DNA of 32,846 bases from Candidatus Nitrosopumilus sp. GTDB taxonomy: Archaea > Thermoproteota > Nitrososphaeria > Nitrososphaerales > Nitrosopumilaceae. The translations under genes were made by a program, and so were the position numbers. Numbering within the stretch: the first letter of the stretch is position 1; each line of letters opens with the position of its first letter. Below, piece after piece: positions 1 to 9,458 of the stretch. Under the pieces are notes generated by a model. It saw only the letters and a list, made by a program, of their open reading frames with translations. It was not told where the DNA came from and made no database searches. The stretch is taken from positions 1 to 32,846 of the forward strand of contig RKRY01000160.1 of assembly GCA_007571135.1 (NCBI GenBank), in the 5' to 3' direction.

Positions 1-300
1 GTCCATGGGATCGCTCTTTCTCATCATTATCTCCTCGAACAGGTGCAGCTTGCGCTGTATCTCGCCGTGCAGGCGCTCCAGCTTGCCGTTTGTCTGGGGG
101 TGGTTTACCGTCCACGAGACGTATTTGCGCAGTCTCCTCTTCTAGGCCCACACACCCGTATTTTCGGTGTTCATGTCGATGCGCAGCCGACCTAGCCCTC
201 TGGATAGTGGGTGAACGACTTTTTGTACAACAGACTGCATGCCTTCTGAAACGTCCTTACTGATCTGTTACGAATGTACTACACGCGTCAGGCTATTTTT
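1..300 (-). pseudogene. Degraded rve/integrase-core transposase fragment, truncated by the window edge
   Basis: Minus strand reads ...VSEGMQSVVQKVVHPLSRGLGRLRIDMNTENTGVWA*KRRLRKYVSWTVNHPQTNGKLERLHGEIQRKLHLFEEIMMRKSDPMD; the NHPQTNGKLERLHGEI motif is typical of rve transposases; there is an in-frame stop and no intact ORF. Confidence 0.75.
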
Positions 301-336
301 TGGGCACATCTGGGAAGACTGCAATAATAGGCAAGA

Positions 337-1098
337 TTAAAAATCAAGTCTTGTTAACAATTTAGATGCCACAATAAATAATCCGGCAGCCATTACTAAA
401 AGAACGATCATTTCATAAAATACAAATTCGGTCAACGTACCAAAAATTCCTCCTCGAATCACATCAACCAGATAAGTCAAAGGATTAAGGTAGAATGCTG
501 ATCGCAGGGGTTCAGGCGCACTTTCCGCAGGATAAAATGCTGTACTGACAAATGCAAAAAACAGAAAGGCAGTATTGATTACCACATTGAATCCCTCACT
601 TGAGCGTAGTCTTGTCGAAATAATGGAAGCCAATGAACCGAATAAAACTGAACCGGTAATAGCTCCGAAGACAATCAATGGAACCGTAATTAGTGAGAAT
701 TCAATCGAGCCAAAAAACACTGGATAGCCTACCAAGGCAATCAGGGACGCACTTACTAAGCCAGTTATTCCTATTGTACATACGTTGCTAAGAATGTAAT
801 GACTTCTAGTAAAAGGACCAGACATAATCTGTTCAAACATCCCATGACGCCTATCATTCCAAATTATAATACCGGACACGAGGGTACTGTTCATTATGTT
901 AAATCCAATCATACCTGATGCCAGAAAGGATGGATAATCCAGATCCCTCGCACCCAATGGAACGCTTTGTATTAGGGGCCCATAAGCAAATCCAGCAACA
1001 AAAATGTAGATTAAAGGAAAAATTATCTGCCAAATTAAAAATCCGGGGTTTAATGAAATGGTGAGGTTTCTATTTACTAATCTGATGATCGGGTGCAT
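337..1098 (-). CDS. ABC-2 type transporter permease
   Basis: 253 aa, about six hydrophobic segments; ABC-2 membrane family pattern (late LNPLTYLVDVIRGGIFG motif); overlaps the ATPase gene by 29 nt. Confidence 0.9.
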   Translation of the reverse strand: MHPIIRLVNRNLTISLNPGFLIWQIIFPLIYIFVAGFAYGPLIQSVPLGARDLDYPSFLASGMIGFNIMNSTLVSGIIIWNDRRHGMFEQIMSGPFTRSHYILSNVCTIGITGLVSASLIALVGYPVFFGSIEFSLITVPLIVFGAITGSVLFGSLASIISTRLRSSEGFNVVINTAFLFFAFVSTAFYPAESAPEPLRSAFYLNPLTYLVDVIRGGIFGTLTEFVFYEMIVLLVMAAGLFIVASKLLTRLDF

Positions 1099-2020
1099 TT
1101 TGGCTTACCATTCTTAGAAATATTTCTTCAAGATTTGTCGGTACTGCAGACAAATCTTCAATCTCAATTGCTTCATCATTTAAAATTTTCAAGATTTGTA
1201 ATAAGACATATCCAGGTTTTTCAGAATGAATTACAATGTCCGTTCCATTGTTAAAATCAATTTTACAATCCTCAATGTTTGATAAAAGTGAGACAGTCTC
1301 TTTTCTTTCGTCATTTAGATGTATTTTGATGGTTTTTTTGTTTCCAAATTTTGATTTAAGTGCATCCGGAGTATCGACAGTTACAATTTTTCCTTTATCT
1401 ATAATAGCGACTTTATCGCAAAGGTATTCTGCTTCTGATAAAATATGAGTGGTGTAAAAAATTGTCAAGCCCGTCTTTACCTTACTTTTCAAGTAATCCA
1501 AAAGATTCCGTCTTGCTTTAGGATCCAGCCCAACTGTTGGTTCATCTAAAAATAAAAGATCCATATCGTGCATAAACTCCCTTGCGACTTGAACGCGTCT
1601 GCGCTGTCCTATGGAAAGATCTTCATTTCGTTTTTTGCGAATTTCTTTCAAATCAAAGTCAAAGAGTAGCTGCTCAACTCTTTTTTTTCGTTCATTTCTT
1701 GGAACGTTCCACATCATTCCGTACTTGTCAAGGGATTTTTCCACTGAAAGAGTAGGCTCGTAGCTGGGTTGTTGTAGGACCACCCCAATTTTATGACGAA
1801 TTTGGAGAGGATTCTTTGCTGCATCAATGCCAAGGATAGACATCGAGCCTGAAGTAGGCTGGATCAGAGTGGTCAATAGTTTGATTGTGGTGGATTTTCC
1901 AGCTCCGTTGGGGCCGAGAAATCCGAAAACCTGTCCCGATTGAACAGATAGTTCAAGACTGTCAACGGCAAAGACAGATCCATATGACTTTGACAGGTGG
2001 CTCGTCTCAATGCAAGACAT
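1070..2020 (-). CDS. ABC transporter ATP-binding protein (DrrA/CcmA-like)
   Basis: Walker A GPNGAGKST, signature LSIGQRRRVQVAREF, Walker B DLLFLDEPTVGLDP. Confidence 0.95.
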   Translation of the reverse strand: MSCIETSHLSKSYGSVFAVDSLELSVQSGQVFGFLGPNGAGKSTTIKLLTTLIQPTSGSMSILGIDAAKNPLQIRHKIGVVLQQPSYEPTLSVEKSLDKYGMMWNVPRNERKKRVEQLLFDFDLKEIRKKRNEDLSIGQRRRVQVAREFMHDMDLLFLDEPTVGLDPKARRNLLDYLKSKVKTGLTIFYTTHILSEAEYLCDKVAIIDKGKIVTVDTPDALKSKFGNKKTIKIHLNDERKETVSLLSNIEDCKIDFNNGTDIVIHSEKPGYVLLQILKILNDEAIEIEDLSAVPTNLEEIFLRMVSQNAPDHQISK

Positions 2021-2097
2021 AAAAAAACTGTGATCTGCTTACTAATTTACTTAGTGAGGTATTGATTGACTTAAATTCTTATTAAGAGGAGATTGTC

Positions 2098-3507
2098 ATG
2101 GATAGCAAATTGTCAGAATTAGAAGATTTAATTCAAGAATTAATTGAGCGAAAGCCAGAACTTTCAAAAGAAGACATCCAAGAACAGATAAATTTGAAAA
2201 AGGAGAAGATCGGGGCAGGTTATCTTACCGATCAGGGGGCGCTATTTCTTATTGCGTCAGACTATGGGGTCAGTTTATCAGATACGCAAAAAATGGAATT
2301 AGGATTAAAAGATCTTTATGCAGGTGCAAAAGAGATCTCGTTAGAAACAAGAGTCCTAAGCATGTCACCTGCCAAACAGTTTTCTAAAAAAGACGGTTCC
2401 CCGTTTTACTTACGAACCATGACAGTTTATGATTCAAATTCAACTGCAAGCGTAAAGCTATGGGACGAAAAGGCAAACCTCCCAGGCATTGAAGACCTAA
2501 AACCGGGAGATTTGATTAAGATCATCAAGGCATATGTTAAGTCAGATCTTGATGGCTCCCCAACAATCAATATTGGTTCAGGCTCAAATATTGAGACTGC
2601 AGAGTCTTCAAGTGAAATTCCATCAATTGAGACCATTACCAAAGACATCAGCGAACTACAAGAAGGACAAAGGAACATTGTAGTTTCAGGCATGGTTGAC
2701 GGCACCATTAGTAAAATGGAGTTTACAAACTCACGCGGGCAGCCCGGAAAAGCACTTAGAATGAGGCTAAAAGGCCGAGATAACTCTGTAATGAGAGTTG
2801 TGCTATGGGGAAAGGATGAATCTTCTATTCCGAATATGATTTCTCAAAATGCCAAAATCAGATTATTAGGCGTAAGAGTAAAAAGCGGAAATCAGGGATT
2901 AGAGATTCACGGAAACGATGCAACTATTATCAATGTTGAAGGAGGAAAAGAGGTAGAACCCATTGTGGTTAGAATTCTTTCCATAATCCAAACTGAGAAC
3001 GGAAAAAGTATGATTCTAGGAGTTGACAATGATAGAAAATTATTCAATATTAATGACCTTTCAAAGTCTACGTCAGTTTGCATGGAGGGGGATGTAATGG
3101 AGTGCATGCCGTCAAAAGTTTATGGCAATACAGTCATACTAGATGACAATTCCTGGGTACGAAAATCAGATAATGATGAGTCAATTCCAACACTTTCAAA
3201 GATTCGTACAAAGATTAATGGCGTAAAGGTTGATCAAAGTTATTGCATAGAATCTATCGTCTTAAAGGTTCCAGAAAGAAGGGAAGTCCAAACAAAATCA
3301 GGCGAGTCAGTTGCACTATCAGAGGTGTTTGTAGAAGATGACACTGGTCAAATTTGGGTCAAAGGTTGGAGAAATCAAGCTAGGTTGATTGACAAATGCA
3401 AGTCAGGTGAGATTATTTCAATTACTGGTCTTGATGCAAAAGCTGGGCTAGAGGGCAGAATTGAATTGGTCTTAACGCCATTTTCTAAAATTACAAAGAG
3501 AAATTAA
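2098..3507 (+). CDS. OB-fold ssDNA-binding protein, RPA-like
   Basis: 469 aa with repeated OB-fold-like segments (SASVKLWDEKANLPGIEDLKPGDLIKI; VMRVVLWGKDESSIP; GQIWVKGWRNQARLIDKCKSGEIISITGL). Confidence 0.85.
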   Translation: MDSKLSELEDLIQELIERKPELSKEDIQEQINLKKEKIGAGYLTDQGALFLIASDYGVSLSDTQKMELGLKDLYAGAKEISLETRVLSMSPAKQFSKKDGSPFYLRTMTVYDSNSTASVKLWDEKANLPGIEDLKPGDLIKIIKAYVKSDLDGSPTINIGSGSNIETAESSSEIPSIETITKDISELQEGQRNIVVSGMVDGTISKMEFTNSRGQPGKALRMRLKGRDNSVMRVVLWGKDESSIPNMISQNAKIRLLGVRVKSGNQGLEIHGNDATIINVEGGKEVEPIVVRILSIIQTENGKSMILGVDNDRKLFNINDLSKSTSVCMEGDVMECMPSKVYGNTVILDDNSWVRKSDNDESIPTLSKIRTKINGVKVDQSYCIESIVLKVPERREVQTKSGESVALSEVFVEDDTGQIWVKGWRNQARLIDKCKSGEIISITGLDAKAGLEGRIELVLTPFSKITKRN

Positions 3508-6248
3508 GAATCCCAAAAACCCCTTGTAACAACATACTGTCTTTCGGCCTCATAGATTTGTTTGAAAAGGTGGTCCTCATCAACCATGTTGCGTAAAATT
3601 CGTGCTGCAGTATCTGCTCCTACACCGTAACCAGACATCACAGTAATTGTAATCTTTCCAAAATTTTCTATCAAAGAGGAGACCTTCCAGGCACGAGCCA
3701 ACTTGTGTTTTTCGTCAGATGTGAGTTTTTTGCCATCATGTTTTTTACGAATGATCTTCGATAAATCATAATCCGAATAGAATGTCGCAGTTATCTGGCG
3801 GCCCTTGCAATAGGGGCAGATTAATTTTGAAACTTCATGTGTCTCAACAACACGCTCCCATTTTCCACATCTAGCACAGATTAAGCGATGTTTTGTTTTA
3901 GCAAGTCTGGATTTTACAAGATCAAGAATTCCCTTGTCAAGATTTGCAGGTGATGAATAATATTTTGCAGTATGATCTAATATTGGCTCAGCAAGTTTCG
4001 AAAATTTATCAACTTCCATCCATTTAATGTTGATTTTCTCCCTTCTGATGTCTTTTAACAAGTTCTCACAGTTTTCTAAATCATATTTATCATGAAAGAG
4101 TTCTCGTAGTGCTTCTTTAACAAGAGAAGTTTTAGAGTATCGTTCATAGAGAAATCTTGCGGATCTCCTTTCATAGATTGCCCCGCGCCCGACAATTCCA
4201 AATTTTTTTGCAACACACCATGTTCTCCAATTAACATTATGAGTTCCCACAATAGATGCACTAACAATTGAGAATAAATCATAATCATCTTTTAAAACCT
4301 CAAGAAGTAATCTTTCAGTCATTCTAGAATTAGATGACAATACGATTCGATATGCATCTGATCTGGAATCAACCATCGACCCCAATAATGAAGACAGTAT
4401 GGAAGACAGTAGTGTAGACAATGTAGAGTTAATCTTTGTGCCAAAACATGAATGAATTACAATTGAGCCCTGTGCTCGATTTGATTCGATGACGATATGA
4501 TGCTCATCAGGAATTTGCTCAAACTGCAAATTTTCTATCAGTTTGTTGGATAATTTGGCAGAACCGTTTTTGACTTTAGTTCGAAATTGACCGACTTTTC
4601 TGGCAGTTTTGTGATCAATTGGAATATTTTCACCTTCCCAATATGGAACTGTAATTCCTCCGCCTCTAAATGGTTCAACATTTACAGTAAAGGATTTTTC
4701 GTCAACATTTAGAATTCTCCATTGGGAGCCTTTCAGGACAAAAATGTTTCCAGAATCACCATAATCTCCCACAAATCGTTGATCTAACGAACCGATAATC
4801 TTTTTTCCAACGCTATCAAAAACTTTGAATTTTAAGATGTCGGGAATCGTAGACAGATTCTCAAAGTAATACTTAAAGGAACGCCCCTTCCTCCAAAAAG
4901 TCATTTTGGTCTTATCAAAGAATATCAGATAGTTTGAATCAAGTAAATCAAGAACGTCAATTAACTCATTTAATTTTAAATTTCTAAAGGGAAACGCCTT
5001 TGTTACTAGATTAAACGCCTCATCTACCTGAATCTCCCCTACTTGCATGGCCAGACCCACTAGATGATGTGCAAGAACATCCAGTGATCCATCATGAATC
5101 TTTTGTTCCTCAATTGAGCCTTCTTGAATTCGATTTAGAATAGCTTGTGCCTCAAATTCGTCATCAAAATTATTTGTAATTATCAGTCCTTTTGCCGAAG
5201 CATCACGATTATGCCGGCTTCTGCCAATTCTTTGGACAAATTTTGACACCTGCCTTGGCGAGCCATAATGAATAACTAGTTCGACTGAGCCAATATCCAA
5301 CCCTAGTTCAAGGGAAGATGTGCATACAACAATTCCGTGTTTGCCTTCACGTAAAGAGATCTCAGTCTCTTCTCTGACTTCTCTAGATAAAGAACCATGG
5401 TGTAATTCAACAGGAATGGAAGATTTTTTCTTCAAAATTGACGCTAAAAGTTCGGATTCCCCACGAGTGTTGGCAAATAACAAAATTGGTGAATCCAGAT
5501 CTAATTTAGATACATAGTCAACAATGCGTTGTGCCACATCAGAAATTGATCCATCTACGAACCGTATTTCAACATCATATTTTCTTACAGATGTATCTCT
5601 GATAATTTGACAAGTCCTTTTCGTGCCTACGACAAATTTTGCCGCCTCGTTAAAATTTCCCACAGTGGCAGACAGACCGATCTTGGTCAGGGGGAATTTT
5701 GAGTTAAATTCTAGACGTTCTACACTTAGAGAAAGTTGGGACCCGCGCTCACTAGACAGCAATTCGTGGACCTCGTCTACTATAATCCATTCTAGTTCTG
5801 ATAATGCATCTAACATCTTGATCTGAGTCAATAGGATTACCAAGGTTTCAGGAGTTGTAATTAGAACATCAGGAGGGTTTTCAGTGATCCTCTTTCTATC
5901 TTTTTGTGATGTGTCTCCATGGCGAATCTCTATTGTCAGATCATTAGAACGGGCGTATTTTGTAATTCTTCTAAATACATCCCTATTTAGTGCACGTAGG
6001 GGGGTGATGTACAGCGCTTTTATTTTTCCAGATTTTTTTGAATTTTTTAGCAACGAGAATATTGGAATTACTGAACATTCTGTTTTTCCAGAACCGGTTG
6101 GGGCAATAACCAGGCAGTCCTTTTTTTGTAGAATTTTATGGGAAGCCTTTTGCTGAATTTCAGTTAGTTTTGAAAATCCAAAATGTCCAAATAATGAATC
6201 AAGAGTCCGATTTTTCTGTTGGATTTGAATGTGATCTCTCATAAACAA
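3504..6248 (-). CDS. lhr: Lhr-family ATP-dependent DEAD/DEAH helicase
   Basis: 914 aa; APTGSGKTE (motif I), DEVHELLSSERGSQL, SATVGN, QRIGRSRHNRD, C-terminal CARC...CPYC zinc knuckle; TTG start at 6248 or ATG at 6242. Confidence 0.9.
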   Translation of the reverse strand: MFMRDHIQIQQKNRTLDSLFGHFGFSKLTEIQQKASHKILQKKDCLVIAPTGSGKTECSVIPIFSLLKNSKKSGKIKALYITPLRALNRDVFRRITKYARSNDLTIEIRHGDTSQKDRKRITENPPDVLITTPETLVILLTQIKMLDALSELEWIIVDEVHELLSSERGSQLSLSVERLEFNSKFPLTKIGLSATVGNFNEAAKFVVGTKRTCQIIRDTSVRKYDVEIRFVDGSISDVAQRIVDYVSKLDLDSPILLFANTRGESELLASILKKKSSIPVELHHGSLSREVREETEISLREGKHGIVVCTSSLELGLDIGSVELVIHYGSPRQVSKFVQRIGRSRHNRDASAKGLIITNNFDDEFEAQAILNRIQEGSIEEQKIHDGSLDVLAHHLVGLAMQVGEIQVDEAFNLVTKAFPFRNLKLNELIDVLDLLDSNYLIFFDKTKMTFWRKGRSFKYYFENLSTIPDILKFKVFDSVGKKIIGSLDQRFVGDYGDSGNIFVLKGSQWRILNVDEKSFTVNVEPFRGGGITVPYWEGENIPIDHKTARKVGQFRTKVKNGSAKLSNKLIENLQFEQIPDEHHIVIESNRAQGSIVIHSCFGTKINSTLSTLLSSILSSLLGSMVDSRSDAYRIVLSSNSRMTERLLLEVLKDDYDLFSIVSASIVGTHNVNWRTWCVAKKFGIVGRGAIYERRSARFLYERYSKTSLVKEALRELFHDKYDLENCENLLKDIRREKINIKWMEVDKFSKLAEPILDHTAKYYSSPANLDKGILDLVKSRLAKTKHRLICARCGKWERVVETHEVSKLICPYCKGRQITATFYSDYDLSKIIRKKHDGKKLTSDEKHKLARAWKVSSLIENFGKITITVMSGYGVGADTAARILRNMVDEDHLFKQIYEAERQYVVTRGFWDS

Positions 6249-6318
6249 TTACGCCTACTAAGCCAAGTACAAATAATGTCACTGTGATAATTGGTATAGA
6301 ATCAAAAATTTCTGCCAT
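6199..6318 (-). CDS. Small single-TM membrane protein (39 aa), not in the supplied ORF track
   Basis: MAEIFDSIPIITVTLFVLGLVGVIVYERSHSNPTEKSDS*; hydrophobic core followed by a charged tail; TATA-like TATTAAATA about 25 nt upstream (near 6339-6347); 3' end overlaps the lhr start out of frame. Confidence 0.6.
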   Translation of the reverse strand: MAEIFDSIPIITVTLFVLGLVGVIVYERSHSNPTEKSDS

Positions 6319-6340
6319 TGCTAGTCTTTAGATTAGGATA

Positions 6341-6994
6341 TTAAATATCTTCAGCATCAGATAGTCCTAACGCATGAATTTGATAACAAAACAAGTTTTG
6401 ATTTAAAGCCCAATGAACAGTTCCAGAATAGTGTTTGGATCTTTTTGACAGATGGATTTTGACATGTGTGTAAGGACTGATTGCCGCTTTCATATTTTCG
6501 ACTTCTTTTCCATCAATTGTTCTGACCATATTTGTCATTACGATAGGAATATTATTTGTTGAAGAGAATTTTGACAAGCTGCTCATGTACTTTATAAAAA
6601 TCGAATTTTTTTCATAGACTGATTCATCCTTCTTATATTCATACGAGAAGAGATCTGTGATGTTGTCAATAAGAATCAGCGAATAGTTATTATCAAAATT
6701 TTTCAACGAGTCAACCTGCTCATAGGTGTTTGTTACTCTAGAAACAGAAATTTGTTTTAGGGAAGCTGAATCTAAATCAAATTTTTTTTGTAACTCAATG
6801 ATTCGTTCGGGTCTAAAATTTCCTGTTGTGTCAACATACAGTACTTTCCCGCCATTTCTAATGCATGAGATGCATATTTGCAGTAAAAATTGAGTTTTTC
6901 CTGTGCCGTTAGCCCCAAAGACATCGACTAATATTCCAGGAGAAATTCCCCCCAACAAAAGTTCATCTAATTTTTGAATTCCAGTGGAAATCAT
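6341..6994 (-). CDS. radB: RecA-superfamily ATPase, RadB-like
   Basis: 217 aa; N-terminal TGIQKLDELLLGGISPGILVDVFGANGTGKTQFLLQ (Walker A) and YSLILIDNITDLF (Walker B); short single-domain RadB layout. Confidence 0.8.
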   Translation of the reverse strand: MISTGIQKLDELLLGGISPGILVDVFGANGTGKTQFLLQICISCIRNGGKVLYVDTTGNFRPERIIELQKKFDLDSASLKQISVSRVTNTYEQVDSLKNFDNNYSLILIDNITDLFSYEYKKDESVYEKNSIFIKYMSSLSKFSSTNNIPIVMTNMVRTIDGKEVENMKAAISPYTHVKIHLSKRSKHYSGTVHWALNQNLFCYQIHALGLSDAEDI

Positions 6995-7101
6995 GGGATA
7001 ATTATTAGAAAAACGGGAAAAAATTTAAGGAATTTTGGATTAAAATTACGAGGTAAGGCTTTTATTCTAGAGAACAAAGTTGCAAACCAAGTGAATAATT
7101 A

Positions 7102-7347
7102 GTGTCTCAATCAAGTAGCGCAAAAAGACCTTTAACGACTCTTCAAAAAAGTACAAAGAAGAGAGTCACTGTAAGGCTAAAGAACGAAGTTGAATACAAG
7201 GGAAAGATGGACAATGTCGATTCATACATGAATTTGATTATGACTGATGCTGAAGAACTACATGAAGATAAAACCATTGCAAACTATGGCAGAGTTATTG
7301 TGAGAGGCAACAATGTGCTGTTTATCAAACTAGAAGATGAACTATAG
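7102..7347 (+). CDS. LSm/Sm-like archaeal protein
   Basis: 81 aa, GTG start; Sm1 [31 protein letters not shown] and Sm2 [14 protein letters not shown]. Confidence 0.95.
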   Translation: MSQSSSAKRPLTTLQKSTKKRVTVRLKNEVEYKGKMDNVDSYMNLIMTDAEELHEDKTIANYGRVIVRGNNVLFIKLEDEL

Positions 7348-7361
7348 TACGAGTGATTTTT

Positions 7362-8528
7362 ATGACAAGTAATTTCTTGTTTACGTCTGAATCAGTTACC
7401 GAAGGTCATCCAGACAAGGTTTGCGACAATATTTCAGATGCGTTTTTAGACGAATTTCTAAGACAGGATCCTGATTCCAGAGTGGCAGTTGAGACGATGG
7501 TGACAACAGACTTTGTTGCTGTATCAGGTGAGGTGACATCAAAGGCTAATTTAGATCGAAAAACACAAGAAGAGCTGATTAGAAAAACAATCAGAGAGAT
7601 TGGTTACGATAATAAAGAACTGATGTTTGATGCTGCATCTTGCCAAGTGGATCTAAGGTTGCATTCACAAAGTCCAGACATTAGTCAAGGAGTTACAGCT
7701 ACGCAAGAAAGAGAGCAGGGTGCAGGTGATCAAGGATTAATGTTTGGCTATGCGACAAATGAGACAAAAGAACTCATGCCGATGCCCATTTTGCTTGCAC
7801 ACAAGTTAATTCAAAAGTTATCCCAAGTAAGAAGAGACGGTATGCTGCCATGGGCAAGACCTGATGGGAAGTCGCAAGTCTCTGTAAGATATGAGGATAA
7901 CAAACCGACCAAGATTGAGACAGTTGTTGTATCAACCCAGCATGCGCCAGAGATCACTCGGGAGGATATTGAAGGAGAAATAGTAGACAAGGTAGTCAAG
8001 CCTGTTTTAGGAGGACTATGGAACGATGGGATTAAGATTCACATCAACCCTACCGGCAAATTTGTAATTGGTGGTCCTCATGGGGACACGGGACTGACCG
8101 GAAGAAAGATTATCGTAGACACATATGGCGGATTTGGGAGGCATGGCGGCGGGGCATTCTCAGGAAAGGATCCGTCCAAGGTGGACAGGTCAGCGTGTTA
8201 CATGTGCAGGTATATAGCAAAAAATTTGGTTGCTGCAGAATTGGCTGATAGATGCGAGGTACAATTGGCTTATGCTATTGGCGTAGCAGAACCAGTATCG
8301 TTATACGTTAACACTTTTGGGACGAATAAAATTCCGGAAGATCAGATTGAAGGTCTGATAAGGGAAAATTTTGACATGAGGCCATCAGGAATTATTTCAA
8401 CATTGGATTTGAAGAGGCCAATTTACAAAAAAACAGCGTCATACGGTCACTTTGGAAGGGATGAACCCGAGTTTAGTTGGGAAAAAACAGACAGAGTAGG
8501 TGCATTAAAGCAAGGCGCCGGTCTTTAA
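7362..8528 (+). CDS. metK: S-adenosylmethionine synthetase, bacterial/eukaryotic type
   Basis: [85 protein letters not shown] at 7362 chosen over the GTG at 7353. Confidence 0.95.
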   Translation: MTSNFLFTSESVTEGHPDKVCDNISDAFLDEFLRQDPDSRVAVETMVTTDFVAVSGEVTSKANLDRKTQEELIRKTIREIGYDNKELMFDAASCQVDLRLHSQSPDISQGVTATQEREQGAGDQGLMFGYATNETKELMPMPILLAHKLIQKLSQVRRDGMLPWARPDGKSQVSVRYEDNKPTKIETVVVSTQHAPEITREDIEGEIVDKVVKPVLGGLWNDGIKIHINPTGKFVIGGPHGDTGLTGRKIIVDTYGGFGRHGGGAFSGKDPSKVDRSACYMCRYIAKNLVAAELADRCEVQLAYAIGVAEPVSLYVNTFGTNKIPEDQIEGLIRENFDMRPSGIISTLDLKRPIYKKTASYGHFGRDEPEFSWEKTDRVGALKQGAGL

Positions 8529-9374
8529 TAATTGGATTACTGATTGAAATCCTTCATCAGACAGATTACATAGTTTTTTATGATCTCCAGTGAAATTTCC
8601 TACAAGTACATTCAGATCATCGACACTGTAATCGAATTTAGGGTTTCTAATTGCCAGATTGTAGGCCTTTTCTAAATCCATATTGGAGATTTTTGTCTTG
8701 GAATTATTTAAAAAGAGTTTAACGTATCTTTTAAAAGAGATGATATCCGGTCCGACTAGATCAATGGTCTTGTTGCTGAATCTTTCCTCTTTTACAGAAT
8801 TTAGAAGTAGTTTCGTAACGTCATCAACATAAACCGGCTGAATTAGATATTTGCCAGAACCGGGAATTTGGACGATCTTTTTCTCTATACATTTTTTAAG
8901 GTATTTGGTAAAGAGATCATCCTTTCCCACGATATAGGATGGACGAAAGATTGTAAAGTCAATTTTGGAGTCTCTAACATGGCTCTCGGCCTTGAATTTG
9001 GAGATAAAATATTCAGTAGATGAGTTAGGCAAAACGCCAAGTCCGCTCATGAAGACCAGCTTTCTGATCCTTGCTTTTTTAGCTAAATTTACCATATGTT
9101 TCGTAAGGACTGCGTTAATTGAGTCATAAGAGGTTGTTGAAGATTGTCTTCCAATGCCCACCAGATGAATAAGAGCGTCAGAATTGGCAATCTTTGGAAG
9201 CAATGATCTTTCGGTGTATGTAGCCGAGATGATTTTGGTTTCATTTTTCAAAGTTTTGAAATTTTTTCTGGATATCGAGATCAAATGTATGTTAGATTTG
9301 GAGAGGTATTTTCTAAGGTTTTTTGCGACAAATCCGCTTGCTCCGGTAACAACTATTTGCAGAGGTTTTCCCAC
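8505..9374 (-). CDS. NAD(P)-dependent epimerase/dehydratase-like SDR protein (NDUFA9-like)
   Basis: [16 protein letters not shown] Rossmann motif, [40 protein letters not shown]. Confidence 0.85.
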   Translation of the reverse strand: MGKPLQIVVTGASGFVAKNLRKYLSKSNIHLISISRKNFKTLKNETKIISATYTERSLLPKIANSDALIHLVGIGRQSSTTSYDSINAVLTKHMVNLAKKARIRKLVFMSGLGVLPNSSTEYFISKFKAESHVRDSKIDFTIFRPSYIVGKDDLFTKYLKKCIEKKIVQIPGSGKYLIQPVYVDDVTKLLLNSVKEERFSNKTIDLVGPDIISFKRYVKLFLNNSKTKISNMDLEKAYNLAIRNPKFDYSVDDLNVLVGNFTGDHKKLCNLSDEGFQSVIQLLKTGALL

Positions 9375-9458
9375 ACGAGTGGAAAACGGCTTTTTATTTT
9401 AAATCTACCCAAGCCTGCAAAGTAACAAAGTTAATACAGTAATTGCATACGTTAATTT

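Noticed and set aside
1236-1448. Plus-strand 70-aa ORF inside the ABC ATPase
   Set aside because: Antisense to a confident gene, with no recognisable domain.
7811-7999. Minus-strand 62-aa ORF inside metK
   Set aside because: Antisense to a strongly conserved gene; composition is explained by the metK codons.
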